DNA of 64,000 bases from Humulus lupulus (lineage: Eukaryota; Streptophyta; Magnoliopsida; Rosales; Cannabaceae), in NCBI RefSeq assembly GCF_963169125.1, contig NC_084794.1:71955665-72019664 (forward strand), written 5' to 3'. The position numbers and the translations under genes are program-made. Positions 48,752-62,600 of this stretch are shown one piece after another. The notes beneath the pieces were generated by a model that was not told the DNA's origin, made no database searches, and was given only the letters and a program-made list of their open reading frames with translations. Within the stretch, counting starts at the first letter, position 1. Each line of letters opens with the position of its first letter.

Positions 48752-50486
48752 ATATAATGAATATCATTAGTTTCAGAATAGTAAATATGATGCATGAACT
48801 AACGCATAAAAAAAAATATTACTAATTTTGCGATAAATTAATGGACTAGCCTTATGATAGGTCAAACTAATCTCAAATTAATTTTGAGACACTTCTCAAA
48901 TTCACAAGTGAAAACTTAAAACCAACTATTTTCTCTTTTGACTTACGAACAACTGCTTATTTGGTCGAGAATCACTAGTCCGTTAAACACACCATTCAAT
49001 CCTATTCTTAAAGATAAAGAAGTTAACCTTGAATAATAATACAGTTAGAAAACTTCCTTAGGGGGACGCAAACAAAGGCGCCTCGAGGCCCATTTTATGA
49101 AACATCGATGTTAACTAACAATGGACACCATAGGAGTTATTGTTACATCTCTTTCTCCCATTCACTATTTTAGAATATGTATTTTCTCATAAAAAATCCT
49201 ATGATTTTTAATTAATTAAATTAATCCAATAAATTCACCAAATGATATTCTAATAATTATTAATCTCATTAAGCATTTAAACATTAAACAAGATTTAATC
49301 AGCCTATTAAATAGGCCCTTAAACTATCTAGTCTATAAATGCTCTAATTATTAAGAATATCATTTGCCTATCTTATTAAATTAATTATCAAATAGGTTTG
49401 AAATTAACAATTAAAATCAATTCACCGCCTTGCACTAGATTATTTATATGAATCATAAAATAAAAGCATATAATCAAATAGGACGTTCCTAATCAAAACA
49501 TGTTACTACTTGTATGAGATGCATGTTTTAATTAGATAATGTGTGGGTAATATGTATGGCATGTTACAATGCATGATAATATTATTAAACACATTTAATA
49601 CATTCAAATATTTAAATAAATAAATGCAGTAAATAAATAAATAATGCAAGCCGGGTGTTTTGGGTATTTCTAGAAAAATTACAACACTTGCAATAAATTA
49701 CAAAATAAAATAAAAATAAAAACCAAGGCTTCATGTAGAATCTCCATCTCCATCTTTTGGGCCTTCTATTATTTTTATGCCATCTAGCCCAATTTTGAAT
49801 TGTAAATGACTTCAATGATTTTTAAACAATCTTTTAAAAATATTAAACTTGGCTAATTAAAGCATAATTAATCATTTAGGCCCATTTTGAACTTGGGCTA
49901 CTAAATTCAAAATTTTATTAGAATTTTAAAACTGTAATTAACAATTTGGGTCAAGCCCACAAATTCAAGAAAATGTCTAATGCCCTAGGGCTCTTGTGAG
50001 GATCCGGGCAAAGTAAATTTGCAATATATTGGGCTTGGCTTGGTTCAGGCGGCTCGAAAGCCACCTTCACACCAAGCACCATGTGGCAAGGGCGTAGTGG
50101 GTGTTGCAAGTGCACAAGGCACGCGAGGCAGGGGCGCTGGGCCCCAGGAGCGTGAGGCAGGGGCGCCAGGCATGCGCTGGAGGTGTGCGTGGGCCTAGAT
50201 GTCCTTAGCCAGCCTTGGGGCTTAGGGATCAGATTATAAGTTTTGAAAAATAATTTTACAGGTGTAGATTATTAAATTACAAAAAATCCTATCCCCCATA
50301 TGTCTTAAAATTTTGTAGATCTAGAAAAAATAAGACCAATTCCTAAATCCAAAACACTGTATAATTAACAATTCTTAAGAACAAACATTCATCAAACATA
50401 CATCCATCCATTCATCACATATTACAATAATATAAGAATACATATTTTACCCACACATCAATTAATGTATGCAGAGATTAATGACC
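48752..50486 (-). other. Copia leader region, noncoding
   Basis: About 1.7 kb between primer site and gag with no convincing ORF. A GC-rich, low-complexity segment lies at about 50035-50215; the second copia element has a similar GC-rich block at 54560-54840 in the same relative position. Confidence 0.5.
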
Positions 50487-50498
50487 GCTCTGGTACCA
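50487..50498 (-). other. Copia primer binding site
   Basis: On the minus strand TGGTACCAGAGC follows the LTR end (…TTACCAACA at 50501) by two bases. It is nearly the initiator-tRNA-Met site TGGTATCAGAGC usual for plant copia elements. Confidence 0.8.
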
Positions 50499-50500
50499 AT

Positions 50501-51940
50501 TGTTGGTAACTGGTTTACCATGTGCGCAGCGGAACGCACAGGGTGATGGGCCCAAGGATTTTCAAAATTTTCTTTATACAAATTTTAAATAACTAGATCC
50601 ATTAATATGCAAACATTAATCGATGAGATAGAAAAAGATAAGGGATTACTAGCTGTAGAACTATCAAGAATCCTTGCAATCTTTTTATATCTCCTACAAA
50701 CATCCAATCCAAAGCAGTCATTAAAATACTCAGACCAATAGCTTCCAAGATGTATCTCTACACCTCAAGACACGTTTTGGCATGTAGAGTTATGGTGGGA
50801 ATTTTGTGATTCACAAGATATTATCAACATGTGAGATCTTGGAATTTTTTAGGTTTGAGACAATTTTCAGGGATAGAGAAAGACAATACGATATATTTTT
50901 TTTTGTGTGTGTAAAACTTAGAATTCTCTAGAATCTTGTAAAAACTAATTTTCTATAAGATAAATTTATAAAAGAATTAATAAATTCAAAATTCAAATTA
51001 TAAATAAATTATTAATTAAATAAATAAAAGAAATATCCAAGCTTGGACTTGGACCTAGTCACACACCAATCACAGTGCTTGCATTGTGCTTGGCATGTAG
51101 CATATCCATTTTCATGGATACAACAACTTTTAGTTAATTATTATTTAAAAATCATTTATTAAAAAATATCCAAACTTCATAACTAATCTTATTAGATTAA
51201 TTAATGAATAAATTTCAAATTAATTCAAACCAATATTGAATAATCTTTTCATATTATGTAAATAAATAAAACTAATTAATTAAAAATTAATTATCTTAAA
51301 TATTTAAATGTCAATTCAAAAATAAAATTTTAATTAAAAAATTATATTAAGTAATTATTTAAGTTCTAAAATTAATATATTAATTAGATAATTTGTCTCA
51401 TTTACGTATTTGACCCCTAAGATAAAATTTCTTCAAATATGTCATTTCTCTTATTTTTCCCTATTTCAACTCTAACCTTGAATAGTGATGATAGAGTCAC
51501 CTCGGGAACCTGTGGGCCTATAATTTCAAGCTCCAATAAATTTAGAATATTAATTAAAACTCTTTAATATAATAACTTTAATTTATTAATCTCAATATTA
51601 TTCCACAAAAAATATGAGACCACACTTTTGTGATTATCGACATTTATTTATTGAGTACTTTTTAAATATAAAAAGTGTCAATCGATTTAATCATATATTA
51701 ATGGTTCATAATTAAAGTAGGGTTATGATACTGTTTTTCCTCTTTAATTATATATTGTTTCCTTAAGTACCGTTAACTTTACTAGTGAAGGTTAATTAAT
51801 AAACAGATTTATGAATTTGAGCTTAATAACCTTTCAGTTCCAAAAGCTAACCCTTAAGAGAACCATTATTGAATTCCTCTCGGAAAGGTATAGATTTCAT
51901 ATTTGTATATTATGTGCCTAGTCATTTACACCAATGAGTT
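50501..51940 (-). repeat. 5' LTR of the copia element, truncated
   Basis: It parallels 31257-32645. The minus-strand 3' end TTACCAACA is intact; the 5' third of the LTR is missing after 51940. Confidence 0.82.
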
Positions 51941-52332
51941 CTTAACCCCTTTTACTATTAAGCATCTTTTAGAGTGCAATTCCTAACCCCTTTTACTATA
52001 TGATCAAGTTATTTTGAAAACCAGAATTAAGCATCTTAACCCCTTTTACTATATGATCAAGTTATTTTGAGAGACGTTTAATTTCATTATCTTTTAGTAT
52101 TATTTCTCATTCATAATGGGTCACACATATTTTGAGTTCCTCAATCTTTTTCTATAGATTTAAATTGTTACTTGTCACTGTGCGCTTTTTAGAACATACC
52201 TTCAGCCATTGAGAATACATCTATTTGTAAGACACTTGCAGTGAATTTGTGTCTAATTTAGATGTATCAGAATTAACATCCGAACTATCAGCTGGTATGC
52301 CAGACATAATAGAGGAAATTAAAACAATATTG
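51941..52332 (-). pseudogene. Copia gag N-terminal fragment with short tandem repeat
   Basis: An ATG at 52307 opens MSGIPADSSDVNSDTSKLD and stops after about 27 codons; it looks like a copia gag start. Nearer 51950-52070 the word AACCCCTTTTACTAT is repeated three times (51956, 51990 and 52039, approximately), twice with ATGATCAAGTTATTTTGA. Confidence 0.45.
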
Positions 52333-54306
52333 TGTTAGGATTATTGCCCTAAAAGCATGTGAAGACATTTATTGATTTAAATAAAAGTACAATTTTATTA
52401 GATTTGAATGTTATAATTATTGTTTGAATTAATTATATAATAATATGAAGAAAATTCATTATTTAGTCATGATAATGTGATCTTGTATTAGTACGAGAGA
52501 ATTAAGATCATATATAATGAATAAAATAGTCAGTAACATATTAAAGTAAGGAATCTTTAATGAATGGTTATTAGTGCGATTTACTAAGCATACCGGATGC
52601 AAGTGATCTAGATTCAGATTACTGATGTGGATATGCATCTTAGTAAATGTGTTGTATATAATAGAGTTATATATGACATGACCATGATAAAATTAACGTT
52701 TGTCATAAAGAATTCATTCTTATCATAATAAATGATCATTTGTAGATTAGTCTAAATATTGAGTATTAATGAACTCTTGTTTGTGTTTATTGGATCTTTT
52801 GATTCACTCGTTAAGTTTTCTTAGTATAATGAGGCTAATGATTTTTGTTTTGGAGATTCAATATCATGAATGGCTGGGAACATGAGTTACAATAATGGAA
52901 TCCATATTTTCCTAATGGACCGAATATTGGTTCCCTTAAGGGTTAATTCTGGAACTGAATATTTATTGAGCTCAAATCTATAATTTGATTATAGAATAAT
53001 TAGTCGCTAGTTAATAAATGGTACTTAAGGATCAAGAGGTAATTAGAAGGGTAAAATGGTAATCTTGACCAGCTCTAATTAACGAACCAATAAATGGAGG
53101 ACAAAACAACATTTATTGATTATATCAATGGGCTACAATGGAAAATTCTCTAAATATAATTTTATAAATACTTAGAGTGCAATTCCATATTTATAGTGGA
53201 GTAATAATGGAATTAATAAAATATATTATTAGATTAAAGAATTTAATTAATAATGTGGTTTATTGGAGCTTCGTATTATAGGTCCATGGTCCTCATATCA
53301 CCTCTGTCCTACAATATCAAGGGTAAGTATGTCAAAAGAAAGATTTGTAGAGAGAATGACTTAATTGCAAATGAATTAATTTTCTAGGGCAAGAAAATAA
53401 TTATGTGATATAGTTATGGACAATTGATTAATTATGAATTAATTAATTATTTAGCAATATACTACATGTTAAAATAAATATTAATCATGTTTGGATTAAT
53501 ATGTAGAGAGATTAATAATTATCTTATTTATTATAAGATATTTATTTAAAACTGATATTTTAAGATAAAGTTAATTTTAAATTAATTGATATTTATTTTA
53601 GGATAAATATAGTCTTATATATTAATTAAACAAACAAATGAGAAAATTAGGGAACAATGTGGCTCACTCCACTCATTGTATTGCACAGTGAGTGGTGCCA
53701 CACAAGGATATTTTCTATCCCTGTGATTTGAATTTTGAATTTCAAATAATTTGTTTATTTAATTAAATATATATAATTAATTCTTTTAAAATATGATTTA
53801 AATTAAATAATTAAATAGCTTATAAATGATCAATTTTATTTAAAATAAAATATAGATTAATTAAATAAGTTAATTATCTTTATAAACTTAAAAAGAAGCG
53901 ATACTTTTCAAGTAAGCTGTTTTTCCAAAAAGTTTTAACTGTCAGACTCTTTCTCAGTAAAGAAAATGATAGATTTTTCTAAACTTGAAAATCTATTCAC
54001 AACATCTTTTCTCCATCAAATCTTACTAAATCTCATGTGTTGAGTAAATCTAGTGAGTTCTAAATCAACCTTTTGAATCCTACGTGCCCACACATGTATT
54101 ATGTGCGAGCTTTCATCATAAGGATAGGAAGATCGTTGATTTATACAAAAATATTTGGTGACTCTTTATAGGCTACAAGAGGTAATCTTTAATCTATTTA
54201 TGTTTGATTTAATATATCTATGTATGTATGATCTTGGCTGGTATTAATAAATTTGTTAAAGAACGCATTCCGCTTTGAAATTTGATTTTCATATTTAATA
54301 CCAACA
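52333..54306 (+). repeat. 5' LTR of a second copia element
   Basis: It starts TGTTAGGATTATTGCCC and ends AATACCAACA at 54306, followed by a degraded primer site AGTACCAGAGCAG. The length of 1974 is close to that of the first copia LTR, and the start resembles it (TGTTGGGAATTATGTCC), so they are distant members of one family. A 3' LTR was not found. Confidence 0.82.
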
Positions 54307-55415
54307 AATAGTACCAGAGCAGTCTACATATATATTTAATGTCGTGTGGGTTTCTTGTATTTATTATATGTATGTTGATATATATATTGAATGGATGGAT
54401 GTATTTTTTGAAAGTATGGTTGAATGATGGATCATTAATTATATGGTGCTAATGAGTTAGGATTTTGATTTTCTAGATTTTCTGTAAGCCATGAATGACA
54501 TAAGATTTTTGTAAATTTTATTTTTGAAATATTTATTTTAAAAATTTGTACACAAAGAAGAGAAAAGACCTGAGCCCTAGCTGCACACACCAGGGACAAC
54601 TGAGCCGCGACCACCAGCAAGCTCATGCCCCTGTGCCTGCAGCCCGCGCCCCTCACCTGCTGCCCGTGCCCCTGCGCCTGTGGCCCGCACCCCTCACCTA
54701 TGTGCCTATGCTTGTGTGTCTGCATGCCCAGCCACGCCACTACCCAGCTGCACCTAGCAGAAAGCCACTCGAGCCTTTGAGGCTCCCATGTGCCGTCAGC
54801 CTTAACCCTAGGGCACCACCCTTGGTGCCCCAAGCTAGGTCCTATTTTGTGTGAATTATCTTTTATTTAATTAATATTAAATTGTTTTAATTTGAAAGTT
54901 TAATAATATTATTTTATTTTATTAGAAAAATAATATATCTTTTAGTTGGTTGAGATCTTATCTTAACTTTAAATAATTATTTAAATTCAACTAAATTAAA
55001 AAGATGACAAAATGATTATTTAATTAAAAGTTAGTTTTAATTAAATAAATTAGTTAGAAAGTTAGTTTCTAATTAGTTAGTTGGGCCTAACGAATTCATA
55101 AGAATTATAAAGAAAGTCTAAAAGCGAGGAGGAACATTCTTAAAGTCTTGCAAACAACTTAAGGCTTTTCTTTTTTATAATTTTATTCTATTTTTCAAAG
55201 GGTTGTAAATTTAGAAATACACAATAGTACTTGGTTCATCATTTATTGTTTATTTATTTATTGTATTCATTTAAATAAATATTAATTAATGTTTGATTGA
55301 TAACATGATCGTGCATTAGTCAATTATATGCCATTCATGAAACCCCACACAATTTTTATTAATCATGCATATTTTAGAAACATGATTATTTAGGATTGTA
55401 AAATCAGACCATAAT
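54307..55415 (+). other. Leader of the second copia element
   Basis: It begins with the primer site and holds a GC-rich block (54560-54840, repeated GCCCGCGCCCCTCACCTG and GCCCCTGTGCCTG words). It is followed by AT-rich DNA with no gag frame. Open frames on both strands across the GC-rich block are composition artefacts. It is cut at 55415 by a solo LTR. Confidence 0.55.
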
Positions 55416-58070
55416 TGTAACGCCCCAACTCCTGGGACTGTTACGGTGTGCCTTGTAAACAGTGCTAAACTCGCAGATCGAGTCATTTGGCCGAAATTGT
55501 GAACTAAGTATGATTAGAGGTTTAGGGATTAAAAACTTTGGTTAGGATGTAACGTTTCACTAGAACGTTTAATATATACATTGGGATCCAAAAAATATAA
55601 ATTTCAGAGTTTATTATAGAAAATATTTACAACAGGCCGTTCTAAGTGGCAAAACAGGGTTCAACCCTAGTTCCACTTTAAACCTCGGCCGTGGCGGACG
55701 AGCAGCTGCATATGTACACGTCATCACATAAGCTCTCCAACTCAAGGATGGTATAGCTTCCTCTTGCCTTTACCTGCACCACATAGCACCCGTGAGCCGA
55801 AGCCCAGCAAGAAAACATAACACTACACATAAACATTATCAATTGATCATCATTATAATCACACTGAGCATATAACTTTCAAACCAATGAGTGAACATCA
55901 CATGATTCAAGAGGGAGAGTGGTTGCTAGGTAAGCCACTAGCCTCCAAGCACTTATTCCATTCATCGACCATCGAGGTCGGTCTGGCATTAATGCTCTTT
56001 GAGTCATTCAATGCTGATGGTCGATTAGATCTAATCTCCGTTGGCTTGCGTGAACCATGCTAATACCGTTTTGACTAATAAATCACCGCTATGTGACCAG
56101 TGTCCAGTATCACTACCGAACTTGACTAATAAGTCACAGCTTCACAGCTGATACTAACACCTTTGCCAATTCTGACTGACGAGTCAGTGCAACGTGACCA
56201 GTGCCCTGTACCACTGCCGAACCTGACTAGTGAGTCACAGCTTCACAGTTGATACTAGCACCTTTGCCAAATCTGACTAATTAGTCAGTACCATGCACAA
56301 GTAAGCAATGCTATCAATATGTATCATATGCCAGTTATCCAAGAATAGGGCATTCAACATGCTTACTAAACAGTTGCTAGCATAATCATGATCATGCACA
56401 AACTCAGAGACTCAAGCTCTGGCCAATCTCATATTCATCATTCATGGCATGCTCTAATCATATGTTTCTCGTGCATCACATGCATCACACTTAATCATCC
56501 AGCATGCCTCAATAATAATCATATGCAAATGGGCAAGATCGCCAGGCATTCATTATGCTATCAATGTTTACATTTAAACATCCAACATGCATCAATCATA
56601 GCCATGCATGTCATACTCAATAGCCAACCAACATGCATCATAATAGCCATGCATGTCATGCTCAATAATCAACCAACATGCATCCATAATAGCCATGCAT
56701 GTCACATATACACAGGGTGCAGTTTTCTTACCTTGGGTTCGAGCGAGAATTAATAAAAGAAACGACCTTTGAGAACGATCATCTTTTAGTCCTTTAGCGG
56801 TCACCTAGTCATAACCAAACATATAGGATACCATTAATAAAAATGACCAACATAAGTTTCCAAACCAATATCTAGCCTCCGAGACATCAATCCCCACTTA
56901 ACCGGGTACTAGGATCAACCCCGAGGCCTTAAGCTAGCATCCCTAGGCCAAAAACCCATTTTTGGCCAAATCTGCCTTGATGGGCCGCGGCTCACCCTCC
57001 TGACAAAGCAATTTTCACCTTTAAAGCCATCACAGGCCGCGGCACACCATAGACAGGCCGCGACACATTACCCTGATCAGCCCAAAAACCAGCAACGCAC
57101 CAGCAAACTCCCCTGCGTTTTCCCTCTCAAACCAGCCCTTCAAATCAACTCAAAACCTCTTCCAGACACTCATTTAAACCTCCAAACATCACCCATAACT
57201 CACCCACTTCAAAACCCAAGTTAAACATCAATTAAAACCCCTTTAAATCCAAACTTCCAACAAGAAATCAAAACTGAAAAACTAAGAACGAAAACAGAGT
57301 ACCACCTGAATTCAATGACTAAAACTCACCTCAAACACAGTTTTGAATCCCCTTTAATGGCTAAAACAAGTCCCCTAACTGCCACCTTTGATTTCCTAGC
57401 TCAAAACCCCAAGATGGCCTCAAGAACACCAAAGAAGAGATGGTGAGGGATGATGTACGGGTTGAAGAAGAAAACCCCTGTTTTGGCTCTGTTCTTTCTA
57501 CAGCCCTCCTAAGTCATATATATCCAAACTCCAAATGACCAAATTGCCCTTAAGTCACTTAAAGCTTCTAAAACCATTTCAAGGGTATAATTGGAACTTT
57601 TCACTTATCCCGTTAATCATAATTAACGCTTCCCAATCCCCGCTATTCTCAATATTCCCAAATACCAATAAATCATACCCCATTACCCTTTAATTCCCTG
57701 TAATGTTCTAATCATCAAAATGACCCCGAGACTCACCCCGAGCCCCGAACTTAATCTTGTTATGACTAGACCGAAAACATGCATTCCCATGATCGTCTCA
57801 TGTCGAATGGCTCGAACCAATCCACATATAATGTGGTAAATTATAATTCACCCATATGCATAAAATTACACAATCACGCCCCCAACGGCCAAATTACCAA
57901 AATGCCCTTGCAATTAAAATATGAGCCCATATGCATGCATTCACCATCATATAATAATATAATTCACATGAACATGCATATAATCATTAAATATCATAAT
58001 AAATCAATTATTGCCCTCCCGGCCTCCTAATCAAGGTCCTAAACCTTATTAGGAAATTTGGGGCATTACA
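55416..58070 (+). mobile_element. Solo LTR 2 (TGTAACG family, 2655 bp), TSD ATAAT
   Basis: It runs from TGTAACGCCCC to GGGGCATTACA, with a perfect 5-bp duplication ATAAT (55411-55415 and 58071-58075). It lines up along its length with solo LTR 1. It contains a two-unit repeat of about 125 bp (56090-56300) and three copies of a roughly 50-bp unit with CAACATGCATCA...AGCCATGCATGTCA (56580-56705). No internal region. Confidence 0.95.
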
Positions 58071-58075
58071 ATAAT

Positions 58076-58240
58076 AAAGGTGATAGATTTTTTAAAGGCC
58101 TTTGTAATAACCAAGGTTATTATTTTTCTCCTTAAATTATGACTATATGTTAGTTATTATAGTTTATAGTTTAGTTGAGTGGTGAAAATTAAAAATACTG
58201 CTTTAAGTTTGAATTATTTATTTTAAGGGTATGATTTTAT
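58076..58240. other. AT-rich remnant between solo LTR 2 and a gag fragment
   Basis: Probably the continuation of the second copia leader; no coding signal. Confidence 0.35.
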
Positions 58241-59695
58241 GAAAAATTCCAGAGACACTCGATCTCGTCATGGGAAAACCTGTCTCGGGAATTCAAGAAG
58301 CAATTCCAGGCAGTACAAAGTATAAAGCCCGAGGCCTCAACATTGACTAATGTTAGGCAACAGCTAGGTAAATCATTGAAAAGTTACCTGGCAAAATTCT
58401 ACATATAAGTAGCATGAGCTCGAAACGTCGATGACAGTGGTCACCTCATGGCAGTACGAGATGTAGTATTGCCAGGGATTCCCCTTTGGGACCACATGCA
58501 AAGAAAACTCGTGAGGATGATAACCAATTTCAATACTCGGGCTTAGAGTTTTGTCAATGTAGAAGAGGCGAGATCGACACTCAAGCTGACTCCTCAGCCC
58601 GTAATAACTACAACGACAAACATTAACTCAGCCACCACCTTGGCTATGCCCTCCATGTTGCGAACCTTTGGAGATGACCCTTCCAAGAGGAAGAAAAATG
58701 AAGGTGATAACTTGTAGGCTGAGGGGGGTAAGAAGAAAAAAGGAAAAAATACTTCTCCATTTACACAGTTTATATCGAGCTCGCAAATACTTGGGAGAAA
58801 TTCTTTGTTGCAAATGAAAATTAGGTCCCTTTCAGATGACCTAACCCAATGCAAAACCAGAAGTCCAAGAGGGATGCCAAAAAATTATGTAGGTTTTACA
58901 GGGACATAGGTCACACCACTAAGGAATGCAGACAACTAAAAGACGAGATCGAAGGTCTAATCTTGAGAGGATACTTCAAGTAGTATGTTAGAAATAGAAA
59001 TCCGGCCCAAGCTTCGTGTGGACAGAGGGAAGCTCCTACACAACCTGCCCAACCAATTACGGCCCCATAGGCAAGGGAGGATAACTAACCTCCCCCTATC
59101 GATGGAGAGGATGTAATAATAATCACGGAGGGACTGCATATCGCTGGGTTAGGCAGGAATGCCCAGAAAAGATATATCAAGGAGCTAAAAACAGGGGATG
59201 GATCTCCCTATGATCCCAACCCATTACCTTCACCAAAGAGGAAGCCTCACGCGTCCATTTCCCCCACAATTACCCTTTGGTCATTACCTTTCATCTCACC
59301 AATAAGAGGGTGTGTCGAGTCCTGATCAATAACAGGAGCTCGGTCAACATCCTCTTTAAGGGCACTCTGGAAAAATGGGACTCTCCGTTCGAGACCTAAA
59401 GGCATGTGTGACAACATTGTACGAGTTTTCAAGAAAAGGAATAGCCAGTACGAGATTTATTGAGCTCCCAGTAACCTTGGGAGACTATCCAGTATCGGTA
59501 ACCAAGATAATGGAGTTTATTGTAGTGGACACCCCTTTGGCCTACAATGTACTACTCAGGAGACCAACCCTGATTGGGCTGGGGGCAGTTTCATCTGTAA
59601 GGCACCTGGCCATAAAATTCCCAACACCCAGTGGCATTGGGAAATTTAAAGGAGACTAGCTGACTGCCCAAGAATACTACAACATCCCGAGAATG
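58241..59695 (+). pseudogene. Tat-like gag-protease fragment
   Basis: It starts inside a Retrotrans_gag domain (SSWENLSREFKKQFQ, TNVRQQLGKSLKSYL). It continues with VEEARSTLKLTPQP, a zinc-knuckle variant CRFYRDIGHTTKEC (about 58890-58930) and a protease region (59330-59660). There the active-site motif is lost ([14 protein letters not shown]), while VVDTPLAYNVLLRRPTLIGL is kept. Stops and shifts are numerous. It ends at about 59695, where the integrase of an oppositely oriented chromovirus begins. Confidence 0.82.
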
Positions 59696-59699
59696 TAAG

Positions 59700-62600
59700 G
59701 CATTTGTTTGAGGGTGAAATGTCGTGCTTAGTTTTAACTTAGTGCTCATTGCACGTTGTAGACCTTCCCAGAACTTTGATGTGAATACTAATCCTCTATC
59801 AGAGACTATTGTCTTTGGAACTCCATGTAGTCTCACTATCTCTGCACGTAAAGCTCTGTGTACTGCTCAACGTTATAAACTGTTCTTACTGGCACAAAAT
59901 GAGCAAATTTTGTGAGTCTATCTACTATTACCCAAACAGAGTCATGCTGCTTGGTGGTCCTTGGTAATCCTGTCACAAAGTCCATTGCTATATCTTCCCA
60001 TTTCCATTCATGAATCTTTAACGATTGCAATGTTCCAGCAGGTCTCTGATGTTTGGCCTTAACTTGTTGACATGTGAGGCATTTTGCTACAAATTCTGCT
60101 ATGTCTTTCTTCATCCCCGGCCACCAGTACATTGTCTTGACATTGTTGTACATCTTGGTCGATCTCAGGTGAAGTGAATTCGGAGTAGTGTGTGCTTCCT
60201 TCATAATATTTTCTCTTAATTCACCACTTTCGAGCACAAATACTTTGTTCTTATATCATAGAATGCCTTCTTTGGTCAAGGAGAAATCAACATTCTCTGA
60301 GCTTTGTAGTGCTGACTTTTTCTTAAGAAGAAACTCATCCTCTTGTTGTGTCTCCTTTATTTCCTCCATTAGTGTTGACTTGATCGTGAGGTCAGCTAGT
60401 TGTCCAGTTATTAGCTTAATTCTGAACCTCTTAATATCATCTTGTAAGTGTTGAGCTATCCCCTTAAGTGTTGATAAACTTCCGTAACTCCGCCTACTAA
60501 GTGCATCTGCCACGACATTAGCCTTTCCTGGATGATACAAGATCTCACAATCATAGTCCTTTACTAACTCCAGCCACCTTCGTTGCCTCATATTGAGCAC
60601 CTTCTACGTAAAGAAGTACTTTAGACTTTTGTGGTCCGTATAGATTTCACACTTTTCTCCGTACAGATAGTGCCTCCAAATGTTTAGAGCGAAAAGCATC
60701 ATTGCTAAATCTAAGTCATGGGTTGGATACCACTGTTCGTACTCCTTGAGCTATCTTGAGGCATATGCGACCACTTTTTCTTCTTGCATCAAAACACATC
60801 CAAGTCCTTGCTTAGACGCATTGCAATACACTACAAACTTGCCCTTATCGTTTGGGACACATAGAACTGGGGCTGATATGAGCTTGTCCTTTAATGTTTG
60901 GAAGCTTTCTTCGTATTTCTTCGTCCATACAAATTTCTGTTGCTTCCGTCTCAAATTTTTTAAGGGTGTAGCTATTTTGGAGAACCCTTCAACAAATCGT
61001 CTATAGTATTCTGCCAACTCTAGAAAACTTCTCACCTACGTGGCACTCTTGGGTTTGGGCCAGTCCTTCACTACTTTGATCTTGGCTGGGTCTACTTCTA
61101 TGCCATTTTTAGACACAATGTGTCCTAGAAATACCTCCTTCTCTAGCCAGAATTCACATTTCTTAAACTTAGCGTATAATTGATGACTTTTGAGTCATCC
61201 CAACATCAGTCGCATGTGCCCTTCAAGCTTGGCTTTCGTCCTTGAGTAAATCAATGTCATCTATAAATACCACAATGAACTTATCCAGGTAGTCCTTAAA
61301 TACTCGGTTTATAAGATCCATGAACGTGGCTGGTGCGTTCGTTAAGCCAAAAGACATTACTAGGAACTCGTAGTGTCCACATTTGGTCGAAAAAGCCGTC
61401 TTTGGGATATCTTCTTCTCGTACTTTTAACTGATGATACCCTGACTTCAAATCTATCTTTGAGAATATCGTAGATCCTTGTAGTTGATCAAAAAGATCGT
61501 CTATTCAAGGAAAAGGGTACTTATTCTTAATCGTCACTTTATTTAGTTCTCAATAGTCGATGCACATCCTCATACTCCCGTCCTTCTTTTTTACAAAAAT
61601 CACTGGTGCTCCCCAAGGTGAATAGCTTGGTCGGATGAAACCCATGTTTAAAAGCTCCTGCAGTTGTAATTTTAACTCCTTTAACTCGGTAAGCGCCATT
61701 CTATAGGGATCATTCGAGATTGGTGCCATCTCAGGTGCCAATTCCATTTCAAACTTGATTTCCCTACTCGGAGGTAATCCTAGTAAATCTTTTGGAAACA
61801 ACTCGGGAAATTCGCATACAATACGTACATCCTTTCGTTTGAGCTACGTCTCTCGTGTTTTTTCCACTGCACTGGCTAGAAACGCTTGGAAATCACTATT
61901 GATTAACCGTTGAGCATTGAGAGCTGAGACTATCTGTATACGAGTTCGGGAAACTTCTCCTTTGAAGGTGAACTGTTCTCAGTCTTCTGTTTGAAGTTTA
62001 CTGTCTTACCCTTACAGTCTATCGTTGCCCCATATTTATCTAACCATTCCATGCCTAAAATCACATCATAATCCTTAAGGTCTAACTCGATCAAATCTAC
62101 TGGTAATTCTTTTGCTCTGATTCTAACTACAACGCTACACACCCCTCTACTAGATAACATTCTTTCCCCCTAGGGTAACTCCGTGACAAACTTATCTCTA
62201 AAAGGTTCGCATGGTTTATCTAAGCTATCAATCATATTCATAGAGACAACAGAATGTGTAGCTTCCGATTAGAATAAAACATTTCATAGTTTACCAGAGA
62301 TAATGACCTGACCTATTACCACTGCATTACTAGTTTCTGCTTCACCTCTAGTAAGAGCAAAAACTCTGGCTAGCACAAGCTTGTCATCTTTCTTTTGGTC
62401 TTTCATCTTTGGGCAATCCTTTTTAATGTGTCCTTCTTCTCCACAATTGAAACAACCTTTCATCTTATATCGGCATTCTACTGAATGCTTCCTCTTGCAG
62501 ATAGGGCACTGGGGATATTCCACATAGGGCTTCTTATTCCTGTTACTTTTTTATGCAATCTTGTTCTTCTTGTCGGCTTTTTGATTTTGACCACCGTCAT

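Larger units (their letters stand above)
31257..51940 (-). mobile_element. Ty1/copia element, split by a nested composite
   Basis: Minus-strand order: 5' LTR (51940-50501, truncated), primer site (50498-50487), long leader, gag relic (about 48751-48250), pre-integrase region (to 47756), then after the nested insert the integrase, RT and RNase H (35782-33300), polypurine tract and 3' LTR (33209-31257). The gag-PR-IN-RT-RH order is that of Ty1/copia. It inserted into the RT of the Tat-like element ending at 31250. Reading frames are heavily broken. Confidence 0.85.

Noticed and set aside
54435..54854. Opposed frames of 132 and 102 residues
   Set aside because: They cover a GC-rich low-complexity block of the copia leader; a similar block in the other copia element (50035-50215) is not open.
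56388..57900. Frames with many His/Met codons inside solo LTR 2
   Set aside because: They follow the CATGCAT-type repeats of the LTR and are not conserved in solo LTR 1.
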